From NCBI RefSeq assembly GCF_014195505.1, contig NZ_JACIBV010000001.1, forward strand, positions 8,494,001 to 8,558,000: a stretch of 64,000 nt of DNA, given 5' to 3'. Shown in pieces: positions 49,164 to 57,665 of the stretch (position 1 is its first letter; each line of letters begins with the position of its first letter). Below the pieces are notes generated by a model. It searched no databases. It was given only the letters and a program-made list of their open reading frames with translations, and had not been told where the DNA came from. The stretch is from Nonomuraea dietziae. GTDB lineage: Bacteria > Actinomycetota > Actinomycetes > Streptosporangiales > Streptosporangiaceae. Made by a program: the position numbers and the translations under genes.

Positions 49164-50230
49164 GTGCGCCGGGCCAGCTGGGCGTAGTGGTCGGTGGACA
49201 GGCCGTAGGTCCATGCGGCGGCCGCGACGGGGTCGTCCAGGTGGCCGGGGACCCCGAGGCCGTAGCGCCGCCGCCGGCCGTCCCGCTCCACCGAGCCGTT
49301 GGTGGCGAGCAGGACACGGGCGCGGCGGCCCCACACCGTGCCGGGTAGGTCGTACAGCAGCAGGTCGAAGCCGGGATTGCCGGGGTCGCGCGCGGTCGCG
49401 ACCAGGCGCAGCCCCGCCTGCTCGATGTAGGCCTCCCAGCCGAGGCGCTCGATCGCGCAGCGCCGTACCTCGATGTTCGGCTCCTGGGCGATCCTGTCGG
49501 GGGTCGGGTCGGCGATCACCCACCACGGCACCCTGGTGCCGCGCCAGGCGTGCACGCTCCAGCCGTCGGCGTACGCCACGGCAGGGCCCTGCTCGCTGTG
49601 CAGGCGCTGTTCCTCGGTTCTCACCGAGACCGGCCGCAGGGAGACCACGCACAGCTCCTCCATGGGCCACCACCAGCCGCAGGAGCGGGCCAGCGTCGCC
49701 CACAGGTCGAGCTGCCCGTTCAGGCCCCTGAAGGTGCGGCCGCCGATCCGCCGCCAGGCGTCGTAGTGGGCGATCCAGTACGCGTCGTGCTGGCCGTACC
49801 AGGTCAGCCTTTCGGCCAGCGGGAGCGCCAGCCGCAGGGGCGTGCAGACGCCGTCCCTGACGAAGTCGCGCAGCGGGTCGCGCACCTCGGCGTCGAGGGG
49901 GTCGGGCTCTCCCTGCCCCCACGCCAGCGCCCACGGATGGCCCACCCGCCGGTCGAGCGCCTCGCGCAGCTCGGAGCCGAGCGTGGCCAGGCGTGACGCG
50001 ATCGAGAGGGTCTTGACGAACTCGCGCATCGGGATGCCGGCGGGAACGAACTCCATCGCGGCGTTCGGGGAGCCGACCCAGAGGAAGCGCGGCGCGGGCC
50101 GTCCGGCTCGTTCGTACAGTTCGGAGATCGCGGCCTCGGCGGCCGTCTGGTCGGCGGGCAGCGTCGACAACGCCCAGCCCAGCCATTCGTCACGGATGTC
50201 GGCGGCCTCCAGCCGCCGGGGGACGCTCAC
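49160..50230 (-). CDS. DUF6745-like protein
   Basis: 356 residues, Trp-rich (WYGQHDAYWIAHYDAW, CGWWWPMEE), with the conserved-looking middle LHSEQGPAVAYADGWSVHAWRGTRVPWWVI. This pattern matches the actinomycete DUF6745 family as I recall it. No catalytic motif is obvious and no membrane segment or signal is present. Function is unknown. Its stop overlaps a possible ATG of the repeat-bearing partner gene. Confidence 0.75.
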   Translation of the reverse strand: MSVPRRLEAADIRDEWLGWALSTLPADQTAAEAAISELYERAGRPAPRFLWVGSPNAAMEFVPAGIPMREFVKTLSIASRLATLGSELREALDRRVGHPWALAWGQGEPDPLDAEVRDPLRDFVRDGVCTPLRLALPLAERLTWYGQHDAYWIAHYDAWRRIGGRTFRGLNGQLDLWATLARSCGWWWPMEELCVVSLRPVSVRTEEQRLHSEQGPAVAYADGWSVHAWRGTRVPWWVIADPTPDRIAQEPNIEVRRCAIERLGWEAYIEQAGLRLVATARDPGNPGFDLLLYDLPGTVWGRRARVLLATNGSVERDGRRRRYGLGVPGHLDDPVAAAAWTYGLSTDHYAQLARRT

Positions 50231-50359
50231 AGAGCGCGGGCGACATCGCCCCTTTCAGTGATCATGCCTAAGAGGATGACAGCTCCCGCGCCCTCGCCGC
50301 AAGAGGCCCCCGCCGTGCGCCGGCGACACGGGTCGCGGTCCTCCATGGGTGAGGAGACG

Positions 50360-50935
50360 TCAGGCGAGCACGCCGTTGATCGCGAGGGCGAGCAGGCGGT
50401 CGGCCTCGGCCGCGCCGCCAGGCTCCTGCTCGGTGGCCAGCGAGATGGCGCTGACGAGCTTGAGCAGATCGACGATCGCGACGCCTTCGCGTACGGCGTG
50501 CGCCCGGCGCGCGCGCTCCAGCAGCTCGCCGCCGGCGTTCACGATCATCGTGTGGCAGTTGGCGCCCATCGCCGGGTCGCTTCCCAGCAGTGACGCGGCC
50601 AGCCCGCGGTTGGCCGCCGCATGCGTGCCCACGGCTCGCAGCCACGCGACCAGCGCGGGAGCCGGGTCCAGCTGCGCGCCCAGCTCGCCCGCCTTCGCGC
50701 AGAGGGCCTCCACCCTGCCGCTGAAGACGGCCTCCAGCAGCGACTGGCGGGAGGGGAAGTGCCTGTGCAGGGTGGCCGAGCCGACCCCCGCGTGCCGGGC
50801 GATCTCCTCGAGGGACGCCTCCGCTCCGTGCTCGGCGATCGCCGTCTCGGCCGCGGCGAGGATCCGGTCGCGGTTGCGGCGCGCGTCCGCGCGCATCGGC
50901 CGTCCGGCCTGCGCGGCTGTGGCATCTGGGGACAT
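50360..50935 (-). CDS. TetR family regulator
   Basis: 191 residues. HTH: ILAAAETAIAEHGAEASLEEIARHAGVGSATLHRHFPSRQSLLEAVF (about 25-71). The C-terminal domain resembles the SbtR-type TetR_C. It is divergent from the NmrA-like gene at 51030. A perfect 12-base inverted repeat lies between them, so the regulator probably represses itself and the NmrA/LLM pair. Confidence 0.9.
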   Translation of the reverse strand: MSPDATAAQAGRPMRADARRNRDRILAAAETAIAEHGAEASLEEIARHAGVGSATLHRHFPSRQSLLEAVFSGRVEALCAKAGELGAQLDPAPALVAWLRAVGTHAAANRGLAASLLGSDPAMGANCHTMIVNAGGELLERARRAHAVREGVAIVDLLKLVSAISLATEQEPGGAAEADRLLALAINGVLA

Positions 50936-50955
50936 CGGCTCTCCACTGGGCTTGC

Positions 50956-51013
50956 TAAACGGGGTGGCCCTCCATATCTTAGCGAAGGCACAAATGGGGG
51001 CCCACCCCGTTTA
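50956..51013. promoter_or_regulatory. inverted operator copies between TetR and NmrA-like genes
   Basis: TAAACGGGGTGG (50956-50967) and its exact complement CCACCCCGTTTA (51002-51013) flank 34 bases. One copy sits next to each divergent gene. Candidate sites for the TetR protein encoded at 50360-50935. Confidence 0.6.
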
Positions 51014-51029
51014 CGAGAAGGGCGTGATC

Positions 51030-51947
51030 ATGGAGAAGACCATCGTCGTCGTCGGCGCGACCGGGCTGCAGGGCGGCGTCGTGGCGAGGCAGCTGCTGGC
51101 GGACGGCCGGCGGGTACGGGCGGTGACCCGCGACCCCGCGGGCGCCCCTGCGCGGGCCCTGGCCGAGGCGGGAGCGGAGGTCGTACGCGCCGAGATGGGC
51201 GACCTCGCCTCCCTGGTCGCAGCGGCCGAAGGCGCCTACGGCCTGTTCAGCGTCCAGCCCACCGTCGGCTCGCCGGGCACCCCGCCAGGCTTCACCGCCG
51301 AGGACGAGGTCCGATGGGGCGTCAACGTGGCCGAGGCGGCGCGCACCGCCGGCGTCAGGCACCTCGTCTACGCCTCGGTGGCGGGTGCGGGCCGCCACGC
51401 CGACGAGGTGCTGCCGCGCAACGTGCTGAGCAAGGCGCGCATCGAGCGGCGCATCGCCGAGCTCGGCCTACCTGCGACGATCCTGCGCCCCGTCTCCTTC
51501 ATGGAGAACTACGCCGGCGGGTACCACCTGCGCGACGGCGCCGTGGCGACCGCGTTCGCGCCCGACGTCCCTCAGCAGATCATGGCGGTCGACGACGTCG
51601 GCGTGTTCGCCGCTCTGGCCTTCGCCCGCCCGGCGGAGTGGATCGGCAGGGCCGTCGACCTGGCGGGGGACGAGCTGACCCCACGGCGGATCGCCGAGGC
51701 GATCGGGGAGGCGATCGGGCGGCCGGTGCCGTACGTGCGGGTGCCGATCGAGGCGATCAGGCAGTACGGCGAGGACTTCGCCTTCGCCTACGAGTGGCTC
51801 AACGAGCGAGGATGGAGAGCCGACATCGCGGCCGCTCGGCGGCTCCACCCCGGCCTGACGGACCTGCGCGCGTGGCTCGCCGGGGGAGGCGCGGCCGAGA
51901 TCGAGGCGTTCTTCGCCGCCGAGCGCGCGACGAGGCAGCACGCGTGA
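51030..51947 (+). CDS. NmrA-like NAD(P)-binding protein
   Basis: 305 residues. The Rossmann motif VVVGATGLQGGVVARQLL starts at residue 5. The later part (YASVAGAG...ILRPVSFMENYAGGY) matches the NmrA/HSCARG atypical SDR group, which lacks the YxxxK active site and may sense redox state or reduce quinones. GAGAAGGG precedes the ATG. The stop overlaps the GTG of the LLM gene as GTGA. Confidence 0.9.
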   Translation: MEKTIVVVGATGLQGGVVARQLLADGRRVRAVTRDPAGAPARALAEAGAEVVRAEMGDLASLVAAAEGAYGLFSVQPTVGSPGTPPGFTAEDEVRWGVNVAEAARTAGVRHLVYASVAGAGRHADEVLPRNVLSKARIERRIAELGLPATILRPVSFMENYAGGYHLRDGAVATAFAPDVPQQIMAVDDVGVFAALAFARPAEWIGRAVDLAGDELTPRRIAEAIGEAIGRPVPYVRVPIEAIRQYGEDFAFAYEWLNERGWRADIAAARRLHPGLTDLRAWLAGGGAAEIEAFFAAERATRQHA

Positions 51948-52825
51948 GAGGCGAAGGGCCCGCTCTCGGGTGCGCGGGAATCTGGGCGGGCGACCTGGAC
52001 AGCTGCTCCGTGGCGGATGTACGCGAGGCGGCGGCGGCGATCGAGGACGCCGGCTACGGAGCGCTGTGGTTCCCCGAGACGACAGGGCGCGAGGCCATGG
52101 CGCAGGCGGGGATCCTGCTGTCCGCCACCCGGCGGATCGTGGTGGCGGCGGGCGCCGCCGACATCTACGCGCGCGACGCGGTGACCACCGCGGCCGGGCA
52201 GCGCACCCACGACGAGGCCTTTCCCGGACGCTTCCTGCTCGGGCTCTGGGAGAGCCACCCCAGCCTCGCCGAAGACGTCCGCGGCCATCGCTTCGGCTCG
52301 CCGTGCGAGACCATGCGCGCCTACCTGGACGCGATGGACGCGGCCTCCGCCGGGCCGCCGCCGACCGGGGCCCTGCCGCGCCGCGTGCTCGCCGCGCTGG
52401 GCCCCGACCTGCTCGCTCTCGCCCGCGAGAGGGCGTGGGGCGCGCATCCGCTGGGCATGCCGGTGGAGCACACCAGGAACGCCAGGGCCGTCCTCGGGCC
52501 CGACGCGCTGCTGGCGGTCACCCAGCTCGTCATCCTGGATCCCGGCCGCTCCGGCTCCGCCGACCTGGCCAGGTCGTACGCCGCCGCACTCCTGCCCAAC
52601 CGGCGCGACCTGCTGGAAGGTCTCGGCTTCGAGGACGTCGACGCCCTCGGCGACCGGCTGGTCGACGCGCTGGTGGTGCGAGGGCCCGCCGGCGACATCG
52701 CTCATCGCGTGCAGGAGCACCTCGACGCGGGGGCCGACCACGTGGCGCTCTTCGTCCTCACGGACACCCCGGCGATCCCGCCCGTCCGGCAGTGGCGCGC
52801 GCTCGCGCCGGCCGTCCTGGGCTGA
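51944..52825 (+). CDS. LLM class F420-dependent oxidoreductase
   Basis: 293 residues of the luciferase-like monooxygenase fold. AIEDAGYGALWFPETTGREAMAQAG and ILLSATRRIVVAAGAADIYARD are typical of the MSMEG-type F420-dependent subfamily. Such enzymes reduce or oxidise small molecules with coenzyme F420 or FMN. GTG start coupled to the NmrA-like gene. The pair is probably induced by the ligand of the TetR regulator. Confidence 0.87.
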   Translation: MRGEGPALGCAGIWAGDLDSCSVADVREAAAAIEDAGYGALWFPETTGREAMAQAGILLSATRRIVVAAGAADIYARDAVTTAAGQRTHDEAFPGRFLLGLWESHPSLAEDVRGHRFGSPCETMRAYLDAMDAASAGPPPTGALPRRVLAALGPDLLALARERAWGAHPLGMPVEHTRNARAVLGPDALLAVTQLVILDPGRSGSADLARSYAAALLPNRRDLLEGLGFEDVDALGDRLVDALVVRGPAGDIAHRVQEHLDAGADHVALFVLTDTPAIPPVRQWRALAPAVLG

Positions 52826-52876
52826 GGCCCCGGATATTCGGTCGCCGTCGCCGCGCGGGCTCGTCAGACTGGCCGG

Positions 52877-54076
52877 ATGGATCGGACGGTGACGGCATGG
52901 GTGACCTCGGGTGACGACTACCTCGGCGTCGTCGGGCCCTTCGCGGTGGACGTGGCGTGGTGGTCGGAGGTCGAGCCGGTCGTCACGCACGTGCGAGGGG
53001 TGCTCGGGGTCGAGGTGGCGGTGCTGCGCCTGCTCCGCGTCGACGGCGGGGGAGGCGGCCGCGACGGTCATGTGACCTACCACGTCGAGGCGCTCCAGCG
53101 GCCAGCGCCAGGGCTGCTGGAGCCGGTCCCCGTCGACGGGTCCGCGTTGACGGGGCAGGAGGAGCTGCGTTCGCCATGGGCCAGGGCGTTGGGGCTGCGG
53201 GAGGCGCTCGGCTGGGCCTCGGACACGCTGGCCGCCGCGGGCCGTCCGGTGACGGGGCCGATCAGGCAGCGCAAGACCTGGAACCTGGCGGGGCTGTTCC
53301 GCCTGCCCACCGATCAGGGCCAGGTCTGGCTGAAGACCACCCCTCACTTCGCCGCCGACGAGGCCATGGTCATCGGCGCCTTCTCGCGGCTCGACCCCGG
53401 CCTGGCGCCCGGAGTCGTGGCGTCAGGGCCGAACAGGCTCCTGCTCGAACACCTGCCGGGCCAGGACTGCTGGGACGCGCCTGCCCCGATCATCAGCAGT
53501 GCGGTGACCCGCCTGGTCGCCGCGCAGGCCGCACTCGCCCGTCAGGCGGACGGCCTGGCGCCCCGCCTGCGGGACCTGCGCGGGCCCGTCATCGCCGACC
53601 GGGTCCTCGACCTCCTCGACGGCGCGGCCGGTCGCGAGCTGACCGGCGAGGAGGTGGCGGCCGCGCGGCGGCTGGCGGGACGGTGGCCCCTCCTCGAGGG
53701 ATGCGGCCTGCCCGACACGGTCGTGCACGGCGACTTCCACCCGGGCAACTGGCGCAGCGACGGCGGCCCGCCGGTCGTGCTCGACTTCGCCGACGCGCAC
53801 CTCGGCAACCCGGTGCTGGACGGGCTGAGAGTCCGTGACTTCCTGCCCGCGGCCGAAGGGGCCCGCGCCGCGAAGGCGTGGGCCGAGGCCTGGAGGTCCC
53901 ACGTGCCTGGCTGCGAGCCCGAGTCGGCGCTGAGCATCGCCGAGCCGCTGGCCCACCTGGCCTACGCGGTGCGCTACCAGGAGTTCCTCGACGGCATCGA
54001 ACCCTCCGAGCGGATCTACCACCGCGGCGACCCCGCCGCAGCCATCCGCGCCGCCCTGCGCTGCGCGGCCGGATGA
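52877..54076 (+). CDS. aminoglycoside phosphotransferase (APH) family protein
   Basis: 399 residues. The C-terminal 260 residues form the APH-like kinase fold: the Brenner motif VVHGDFHPGNW (catalytic Asp) and VLDFADAHLG (Mg2+). The N-terminal 125 residues are an extra domain with a Trp/Val-rich start (DYLGVVGPFAVDVAWWSEV) and no recognised match. Substrates of this family range from antibiotics to small metabolites, so resistance should not be assumed. It stands alone and is followed by a hairpin. Confidence 0.85.
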   Translation: MDRTVTAWVTSGDDYLGVVGPFAVDVAWWSEVEPVVTHVRGVLGVEVAVLRLLRVDGGGGGRDGHVTYHVEALQRPAPGLLEPVPVDGSALTGQEELRSPWARALGLREALGWASDTLAAAGRPVTGPIRQRKTWNLAGLFRLPTDQGQVWLKTTPHFAADEAMVIGAFSRLDPGLAPGVVASGPNRLLLEHLPGQDCWDAPAPIISSAVTRLVAAQAALARQADGLAPRLRDLRGPVIADRVLDLLDGAAGRELTGEEVAAARRLAGRWPLLEGCGLPDTVVHGDFHPGNWRSDGGPPVVLDFADAHLGNPVLDGLRVRDFLPAAEGARAAKAWAEAWRSHVPGCEPESALSIAEPLAHLAYAVRYQEFLDGIEPSERIYHRGDPAAAIRAALRCAAG

Positions 54077-54130
54077 CCGGGACCCGCCACCGCTGATCGC
54101 TGCACGGTCGGCGGCGGTCGCCGCCACGAC

Positions 54131-54165
54131 GAGGGCGCCACGGTCGCGGCTGCAACCGCGCCCTC
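54131..54165. terminator. hairpin after the APH-family gene
   Basis: GAGGGCGC (54131-54138) pairs with GCGCCCTC (54158-54165). It lies 55 bases after the APH-family stop and before the ArsR promoter. There is no T-tract, so termination is inferred from position. Confidence 0.4.
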
Positions 54166-54186
54166 ATCAAAAAGCCAAAGAGTTCT

Positions 54187-54225
54187 TTGACACCTCCATA
54201 TGTCAAAGCTATCTTTGGCATATGG
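54187..54225 (+). promoter_or_regulatory. leaderless promoter with overlapping ArsR operator
   Basis: TTGACA (54187-54192), a 17-base spacer and TATCTT (54210-54215) form a near-consensus promoter. It would start RNA at about 54222, the A of the regulator start codon. CCATATGTCAAAG (54196-54208) and CTTTGGCATATGG (54213-54225) form a 13-base inverted repeat with one mismatch over the -10 box and start codon. Confidence 0.7.
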
Positions 54226-54767
54226 AGATCACCGATCCACGGGCCATGCGCGCACTGGCCCATCCCCTGCGGCTGGACCTCATCGACCTGCTCGGCCGCA
54301 TCGGGCCGGCCACGGCGGCGGTCTGCGCCAGGCACCTCGGCTCGACCCAGGCCTCGTGCTCCTTCCACCTGCGCCAGCTCGCCAAGTACGGCTACGTCGT
54401 CCAGGCCGAGAGCGAGGACCAGCGCGAACGGCCATGGCGGGTCGCGGACCTGCGGCAGTCCTGGTCGGCGAGCGAGGGCGGCATCGCGGCGGCTGAGCTG
54501 GAGCGGGTCTTCGTCGAGCGCGAGGCCGTCAGGCTCCTCGACTGGTCCCAAGCCCGTCCCGAGGCTCCCGAGGAGTGGCGCTCGGCGGCGTTCCTGAGCG
54601 GCGTCACCGCGCCTCTGACCGCCAGGGAGCTCGACGAGGTCGGTGAGCGGCTTCTCGAGGTGCTGGCGCCGTACATCGCGCGCACCACCGGTCAGGCGTC
54701 CGTCCCAGAGGACGCCAGATTCGTCCGGATCCTGTTGACCGGCACCCCCCTGCCCGAAGACTCGTGA
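54222..54767 (+). CDS. ArsR-like winged-helix regulator
   Basis: 181 residues. The winged helix is MRALAHPLRLDLIDLLGRIGPATAAVCARHLGSTQASCSFHLRQLAKYGYV (about 9-58). No arsenic- or metal-binding Cys pair is evident, so it belongs with the HTH_20 group. The transcript is probably leaderless, and the palindrome across its promoter is the likely auto-operator. It is the first gene of a three-gene operon with an MFS exporter and a methyltransferase. Confidence 0.9.
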   Translation: MEITDPRAMRALAHPLRLDLIDLLGRIGPATAAVCARHLGSTQASCSFHLRQLAKYGYVVQAESEDQRERPWRVADLRQSWSASEGGIAAAELERVFVEREAVRLLDWSQARPEAPEEWRSAAFLSGVTAPLTARELDEVGERLLEVLAPYIARTTGQASVPEDARFVRILLTGTPLPEDS

Positions 54768-54777
54768 GAGGCCGGAC

Positions 54778-55989
54778 GTGACAGCGCTCCGCAACCCGCT
54801 CTGCCGAAGGCTCCTGGCCGGCGACGCCGTCTCCAGCTTCGGCAGCAGCGCGCTCTACCTCTCCCTCGGCATCTGGGCCAAGGACCTGACCGGCTCCGAC
54901 TCCGCCGCGGGGCTGGTCTTCCTCTGCCTCGCCTTACCCGGACTGTTCTCTCCGCTGTACGGCCACGCCGTGGACCGCGTCCGCCGCAAGCCGCTGCTCA
55001 TCGCGATGAACGCGGTGACGGCCCTCCTCGTGCTGCCCCTGACCCTGATCGACTCCGGCGCCGAGCTCTGGATCCTCTACGCCGTGGCCCTCGCCTACGG
55101 GGTCGCGTTCTCGGTCCCCGCCTACGGCGCCCTGCTGAAGGACATCCTTCCCTCGGCCGAGGCCGCGAGCGCCCGCGCCGCTCTGATCACGGTACGGCAG
55201 GGCGTCCGCATCGCCTCCCCCATCGTCGGCGCCGCCGTCTACCAGGGCTACGGCGGAGGAACGCTCGCCGTCGTGACAGCGGCGACCATCGTGGCGGGGA
55301 TCGCGTTCCTCCTGACGATCAAGGTCGTGGAGTCCGAGCCCGAGCCCGCAGGCCGGCCCTTCCTCGCCGCCGTCACCGCGGGATTCAGGTACCTGTGGAG
55401 CGTGCCGCTCCTGCTCAGGCTGACGCTCGCCGAGACGATCTTCATGGCGACGGCGGGCCTGATGGACACCGCGGTGTTCGCGGCCATCGACCGCGGCCTC
55501 GGACAGCCCGCCGCCTTCTTCGGAGTCCTCACCACCGTCCAGGGCGCGGGCTCGGTCGTCGGCGGCGCGCTGGCGGGCCTGCTGGTCAACCGGCTCGGCG
55601 AGGCTCGTGGCTCGAGTGTCGGCTACGCGGTCTTCGCCGTGGGCGCCATGGCCTTCCTGGTGCCGTCTCTCCCTCTCTTCCTCGCCGGGGCCATGATCTA
55701 CGGCCTGGCCATCCCCCTCTTCAGCGTCGCCCTCGGTACCGCCCAGCACCTGTACGTCCCCGCCAGGCTCCAGGGGCGCGTCGGCGCGGCCTGCGGCATG
55801 CTCTCCAACCTGACCCAATCCGTCTCCATCACCACCGGCGCGGCCCTGGCCGGCGTCGTCGACTACCGCGTGATGTACGGGGTCATCGTCGTGACGGGGC
55901 TGGCGTGCGCCGCGTTCATCGTCCTGCGCCCCGCGCCGACGCCCGATGTCACCCCTTCCGTCGCCGACGCGGCCCTCGCTGCTGCATGA
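54778..55989 (+). CDS. MFS transporter
   Basis: 403 residues with 12 predicted helices, GTG start ten bases after the regulator stop. The loop 2-3 motif reads YGHAVDRVRRKPLLIAM, and the central symmetry copy is GLLVNRLGEARGSSVGY. It resembles the enterobactin-exporter/macrolide-efflux-type MFS_3 family. It is likely induced when the upstream ArsR-like repressor releases DNA. The exported compound is unknown. Confidence 0.88.
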   Translation: MTALRNPLCRRLLAGDAVSSFGSSALYLSLGIWAKDLTGSDSAAGLVFLCLALPGLFSPLYGHAVDRVRRKPLLIAMNAVTALLVLPLTLIDSGAELWILYAVALAYGVAFSVPAYGALLKDILPSAEAASARAALITVRQGVRIASPIVGAAVYQGYGGGTLAVVTAATIVAGIAFLLTIKVVESEPEPAGRPFLAAVTAGFRYLWSVPLLLRLTLAETIFMATAGLMDTAVFAAIDRGLGQPAAFFGVLTTVQGAGSVVGGALAGLLVNRLGEARGSSVGYAVFAVGAMAFLVPSLPLFLAGAMIYGLAIPLFSVALGTAQHLYVPARLQGRVGAACGMLSNLTQSVSITTGAALAGVVDYRVMYGVIVVTGLACAAFIVLRPAPTPDVTPSVADAALAAA

Positions 55990-56651
55990 TCCTGTCCATG
56001 ACCGAACAGGACCTCCTCGCCGCGACCCGCACCGCCTACGACGCCGTCGCCGCGCGATACGCCGAGTCCATCCCTGAGCGTTACCGTTCCAGCCCGCTGC
56101 ACCACGGGATGATCGGCGTCTTCGCCGAGCTGGTCACGGCCTTCGGCGACGGCGACGGTCTGGTGGCGGACGTGGGGTGCGGCCCCGGCCACGTCACCGC
56201 GCACCTGCGCTCCCTCGGCGTCACCGCGTTCGGTGTCGACCTGTCGCCCGAGATGATCGCGATCGCCCGCGACGCCCACCCCGAGCTGCGTTTCGAGGTC
56301 GGGCTGATGGAGGCGCTCCAGGTGGAGGACGCCTCCCTGGCGGGGGTGCTCGCCAACTACTCGATCATCCACACCCCGCCCGAGCGGCTCCCGGTCATGC
56401 TCGCCGAGTTCGGCCGCGTACTGTCGCCCGGTGCCCACCTGCTGCTCGGCTTCCCCGCCTACGACGGCCCGGTCGAGCCGGCCGAGGCGTACGATCACGC
56501 CACATTCCCCGCCTACCGGTACTCACCCGACCGCGTCGCCGAGCTGCTTCTCGCGGCCGGGCTCACCGAGGTGGCCCGGCTGGTCGTCGCGCCGGGGGAG
56601 GACCCCAAGCGGGGCTTTCCCGGGGCCTTTCTCCTCGCCCGCAGGGTGTGA
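55986..56651 (+). CDS. class I SAM-dependent methyltransferase
   Basis: 221 residues from the ATG at 55986, which overlaps the MFS stop as ATGA; a second ATG at 55998 would give 217. Motif I is VADVGCGPGHVTAHL, post I is GVDLSPEMIAIA, and the remaining core (LANYSIIHTPPERLPVMLAEFGRVLSPGAHLLLGF) is of the Methyltransf_11/25 type. The target is unknown. Sharing an operon with an exporter suggests modification of a small molecule. Confidence 0.9.
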   Translation: MILSMTEQDLLAATRTAYDAVAARYAESIPERYRSSPLHHGMIGVFAELVTAFGDGDGLVADVGCGPGHVTAHLRSLGVTAFGVDLSPEMIAIARDAHPELRFEVGLMEALQVEDASLAGVLANYSIIHTPPERLPVMLAEFGRVLSPGAHLLLGFPAYDGPVEPAEAYDHATFPAYRYSPDRVAELLLAAGLTEVARLVVAPGEDPKRGFPGAFLLARRV

Positions 56652-56674
56652 AGGGCGGCTGGTGCCGGGCGCCG

Positions 56675-57646
56675 TCAGATGCGGGGCCGAAGGGTGCGCC
56701 GGACGGCGACGCCGCCGAGCGCGAAGGCGGGAAGCAGCAGGATTCCCGCTTCCATCCATTGGAAGCGCCAGAACCTGCTCGCGGGATGGAACAGCTGAAC
56801 CTGCCGATAGCCGTGGTCGAAGGAGCACGCGGCGTACGCCTTGGTCGTCTCGTCTATGCCACAGGGGACGGCGAGCGCGAGCTGCCGATCGTCGGAGGTG
56901 CGCTTCATGCCGTTCCTGTCAGTCCAGTAGCTCTCCACCACCATGGCGGTGTCCGGTACGAGATCACTTCCGGCGGCGGTGGTCTGCACGAACCGCTCAG
57001 GCGTCGCGTAGAGGCGCGGGGCCGAGAGGAGCCCGAAGAACGCCAGCGCGCACACCGCCAGGGTCACCGCCATCGCCGGCAGCGTCCGCCTGATCAGCGC
57101 GCCCGCGGCCACGCCGAGCACGAATGCCGACAGCCACCACGCCGCGGGGCCGATGCCGACCAGGCGGAACCAGTTGGTGTTGAAGAAGTTGACGGGAAAG
57201 GCGGAGCTGTCGAAAACGGCCAGCCACGCGCCGACGATGGCGCCCAGCGCCAGCCCGCCCAGCGTGACCGCGGCGCCGAGCCCGCCCACCTTGGCGATCA
57301 GCCAGCGCCGCCGCGTCACCGACTGGGTCCAGGTCAGCTGATCCGTACCGTGCTCGAACTCCCTGGCCAGCAGGGGAGCGCCCCAGAAGGCGCCGATCAT
57401 CGCCGGAGCCAGCAGCGGAAGCCACCCGACGACATCACCCACCGCCCACATCCACTCCATCATCCCCGCGGTGTAACCAGCGCAGGCGGCGCGATAGTCC
57501 GACGCGCAGTCGGCCGGGGGAGGGTTCCTGGCGTCGAATCCGGCCGCGCCCAGACCGTTCACCAGCAGGAGCGCGCCGAGTACGGCCAGCAGTGCCACGG
57601 TGACCAGCAATTGCATGCGATGCTGCCGCCAGGTGAGCCACAACAC
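56675..57646 (-). CDS. ABC transporter permease, GntR-linked
   Basis: 323 residues, about six membrane helices. The N-terminal MLWLTWRQHRMQ and the middle PLLAREFEHGTDQLTWTQSVTRRRWL are characteristic of actinomycete ABC-2-like permeases that accompany YtrA-type regulators. The loop between about 225 and 285 faces outside. It forms the transporter with the ATPase upstream (19-base gap). Export or stress-sensing functions are known for the family; the substrate is not. Confidence 0.85.
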   Translation of the reverse strand: MLWLTWRQHRMQLLVTVALLAVLGALLLVNGLGAAGFDARNPPPADCASDYRAACAGYTAGMMEWMWAVGDVVGWLPLLAPAMIGAFWGAPLLAREFEHGTDQLTWTQSVTRRRWLIAKVGGLGAAVTLGGLALGAIVGAWLAVFDSSAFPVNFFNTNWFRLVGIGPAAWWLSAFVLGVAAGALIRRTLPAMAVTLAVCALAFFGLLSAPRLYATPERFVQTTAAGSDLVPDTAMVVESYWTDRNGMKRTSDDRQLALAVPCGIDETTKAYAACSFDHGYRQVQLFHPASRFWRFQWMEAGILLLPAFALGGVAVRRTLRPRI

Positions 57647-57665
57647 GTCGATGTCTCCTCAGTGA

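Noticed and set aside
52877..54076. Antibiotic resistance gene (aminoglycoside phosphotransferase)
   Set aside because: The kinase fold is clear, but the family covers many metabolite kinases and the N-terminal domain is atypical, so no resistance claim is made.
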